Assembly (NCBI GenBank): GCA_902535165.1
Contig: CACASE010000002.1
Span: forward strand, 62,001-126,000
Length of the DNA stretch: 64,000 bases
DNA from: an uncultured Bacteroidota bacterium
GTDB taxonomy: Bacteria; Bacteroidota; Bacteroidia; Flavobacteriales; Flavobacteriaceae
Direction of reading: 5' to 3'
The notes beneath the pieces were generated by a model. It saw only the letters and a list, made by a program, of their open reading frames with translations, was not told where the DNA came from and ran no database searches. A program made the translations under genes and the position numbers. Shown here one piece after another: positions 62,444 to 64,000 of this stretch; within the stretch, counting starts at the first letter, position 1; each line of letters begins with the position of its first letter.

Positions 62444-64000
62444 CTATTTAAAAATCTGCAGACGATCGTCATTATTGGCTATTATTAAAAGGTTATCATT
62501 TTTACTTTTTAAGGAAATGATTTTTTTTGAATCACCAGGTGCAAAAAAACCAGATTTGGACACTGAAATTTCCTTAAAGTCTCCATTTCCAATGCCTTGT
62601 AAAAGCAAACCGTTACCTGAGTCGTTTCGTGTGGTTTCGATTTCAGCATGATACATGTTACCGACAAGTACAATATCATTTATGTTATCATTATTAAAAT
62701 CCTGAATTATTATATCATTTGTAGATGAAAATTGTGCATAATTAGGTAGTGGTTTAAAGTCAAAAAACGATTCACTATTTATAAGTACTGCACTTTCAAA
62801 TGTATTTACAGAAAGTCTTAATGCATTTTCAAGATTCTCCTCGCCATATACTTCTTGTACATCTAAAGAAGCAAAAATATCGTACTTTTTAAATTTATCT
62901 TTCAAGTCAGGAACTTGTTGTGAGGAACATGAAAAGCCTCTAAGAGGAAATTGTATCCCGTAGTTATAATATGCAAGAACAATATCTTTTGATCCATTAT
63001 CATCAAAATCATCATAAAAAACTTCAAAAGGTTCATCAACGGAGGCTTTGTACTTATAATTTAAACCTAAATTCCCAACAACTAAATCTGGAAGATTGTC
63101 ATTATTTAAATCGCCGACTTCAACACTATACCACCAGCCTGTTGATGAGCATCCAAGGTTGGTATTTATTTCCTCTTTTTTAAAATTCCCATTATCGTTT
63201 TTTATAACAGTGATTGGCATCCATTCACCAACAACTACAATATCAGAATCTCCATCATTATCATAATCAAACCATTCAGCATCTGTAACTAGCCCTAAGT
63301 CAACAAGTGAATTAGATTCATATTTACTAAACTTTCCATTTTCATTTATAAGCAAATAACTTGAAGCTGGCTCTGGGTAATTCCATGGCTTCATTCTAGT
63401 GCCAATAAATAAATCTAAATCTCCATCCATATCAAAATCGTGAGGTTTTACAATTGAGCCACTTTCAAAAATAGAAGGTAAGAGTTCCCTTTTAAAAATA
63501 AAATTTCCCTGACCATCATTAATGTATAATCTATCTAAATATGTACTAGAATTAGGCATAAACTCATTCCCACCCGATACAACATATAAATCTAAGTCTC
63601 CATCATTATCCGAATCAAAAAATACAGCGTCAATATCTTCTAACGATTTATGTCTTTGAAAAATATCATTTGGTTTTTCTACAAATGATTGATCCTGGGT
63701 TTGTAAGTATAGTGTAGCCTCTTGACCAGAAGCCCCACCAACAAATAAATCTTCCATTCCATCTCCATTCACATCTCCTTTTACCAAAGCTGGACCTAAT
63801 TGTGATAATTTATGCGGAAGTAATACCTGTTTACCAAAATCATCAAAGTAATTTTCTTTATGTACATGCTTTAATATTTCTTTATCCTCATTAAATATTT
63901 TAAATTCCTCTACCTTATTACTCTTAGAGGATTTTGCTTTCTTTTTAATAGTATGGAGCTTATTTTTTTTAGGATTGAAAATCTTTTGAATTTTTCTATC
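62444..64000 (-). CDS. FG-GAP/VCBS-repeat exported protein (N-terminus outside window)
   Basis: The minus-strand frame is open from the window edge (64000) to the stop at 62444, so 518 codons of a longer protein are present. FG-GAP-like repeats with Asp-rich calcium loops recur: DVNGDGMEDLFVGG, DSDNDGDLDLYVVSG, DFDMDGDLDLFIG, DYDNDGDSDIVVVG, DLNNDNLPDLVVG, DFDDNGSKDIVL and DFNNDNINDIVLVG. The upstream part LLPHKLSQLGPALVKG is typical of large CRTAC1-like VCBS-repeat proteins of Bacteroidota. A start at 63787 would cut through a repeat and is not accepted. Confidence 0.85.
   Translation of the reverse strand, partial: DRKIQKIFNPKKNKLHTIKKKAKSSKSNKVEEFKIFNEDKEILKHVHKENYFDDFGKQVLLPHKLSQLGPALVKGDVNGDGMEDLFVGGASGQEATLYLQTQDQSFVEKPNDIFQRHKSLEDIDAVFFDSDNDGDLDLYVVSGGNEFMPNSSTYLDRLYINDGQGNFIFKRELLPSIFESGSIVKPHDFDMDGDLDLFIGTRMKPWNYPEPASSYLLINENGKFSKYESNSLVDLGLVTDAEWFDYDNDGDSDIVVVGEWMPITVIKNDNGNFKKEEINTNLGCSSTGWWYSVEVGDLNNDNLPDLVVGNLGLNYKYKASVDEPFEVFYDDFDDNGSKDIVLAYYNYGIQFPLRGFSCSSQQVPDLKDKFKKYDIFASLDVQEVYGEENLENALRLSVNTFESAVLINSESFFDFKPLPNYAQFSSTNDIIIQDFNNDNINDIVLVGNMYHAEIETTRNDSGNGLLLQGIGNGDFKEISVSKSGFFAPGDSKKIISLKSKNDNLLIIANNDDRLQIFK

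Noticed and set aside
1-64000. CRISPR arrays, insertion sequences, complete integrases, toxin-antitoxin or restriction systems
   Set aside because: I scanned all intergenic regions and products and saw none; the only mobile-element traces are the two arm-like domains and the nearby repeats.

Overview
The window looks like a stretch of chromosome from a member of the Bacteroidota, most likely a marine Flavobacteriia/Flavobacteriales lineage with a compact, very A+T-rich genome (about 30% G+C by eye). The evidence is the alternative complex III operon (actABCDEF) joined to cox genes, the sufABCDSE-SufT-DUF2480-DUF3078 order, family-specific genes (DUF4270, DUF2452, DUF2480, DUF3078, the CxxC-less thioredoxin) and promoters of the Bacteroidota type (TTTG, 19-20 bp, TAnnTTTG). 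No complete mobile element, CRISPR array or rRNA gene is visible. There is one tRNA (Gln, UUG). No gap between genes is longer than about 270 bp, and that one holds the tRNA.

Layout: 1-1019 ruvB (minus, cut at the window edge). 1075-12475 respiratory operon on minus: actA-B-C-D-E-F, coxB, coxA (quinol to cytochrome c to oxygen). 12.6-17.0 kb SPOR protein, infB, nusA and tRNA-Gln. 17.1-20.6 kb large DUF2723 membrane protein; then a thioredoxin-fold gene and polA. 23.7-30.5 kb plus-strand information-processing run: rplM, rpsI, rpsB, tsf, pyrH, frr, asnS, rpoN, and a family 2 glycosyltransferase. 31.4-39.9 kb DUF4270 lipoprotein, a glycogen-synthase-like N-domain, panC, tas-like reductase, xth, glyS and an Ig-like lipoprotein. 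40-43.8 kb sdhCAB. 43.9-49 kb sortilin/BNR-repeat protein, pepP and thiL. 49.1-56.4 kb suf operon with SufT, DUF2480 and DUF3078. 56.4-64 kb hflX, lpxH-like, DUF2452, GNAT, exported FAD oxidoreductase, purple-acid-phosphatase-like enzyme and an FG-GAP protein cut by the window end.

The most unusual observation is that two different respiratory-chain proteins carry what look like N-terminal 'arm' DNA-binding domains of Bacteroidota tyrosine integrases. ActD has one as a C-terminal extension of about 95 residues. SdhA has a different one as an N-terminal extension of about 100 residues. Directly upstream of the sdhA fusion, the sdhC-sdhA gap is unusually long (137 bp) and holds five copies of a TGTGTTA/TAACACA motif, three of them at exact 22-bp steps and two forming a 16-bp perfect inverted repeat. 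These resemble integrase arm-type sites or operators. I propose that the fused domain may bind this DNA; this is inference and testable.

Other points: PolA appears to have lost its 3'-5' proofreading residues; rimP is absent from its usual place beside nusA; seven of seven convergent gene pairs meet within 11 bp, four of them sharing a 4-bp stop tetranucleotide; and several genes have the -7 promoter element only 4-7 nt before the start codon, predicting leaderless or nearly leaderless mRNAs.
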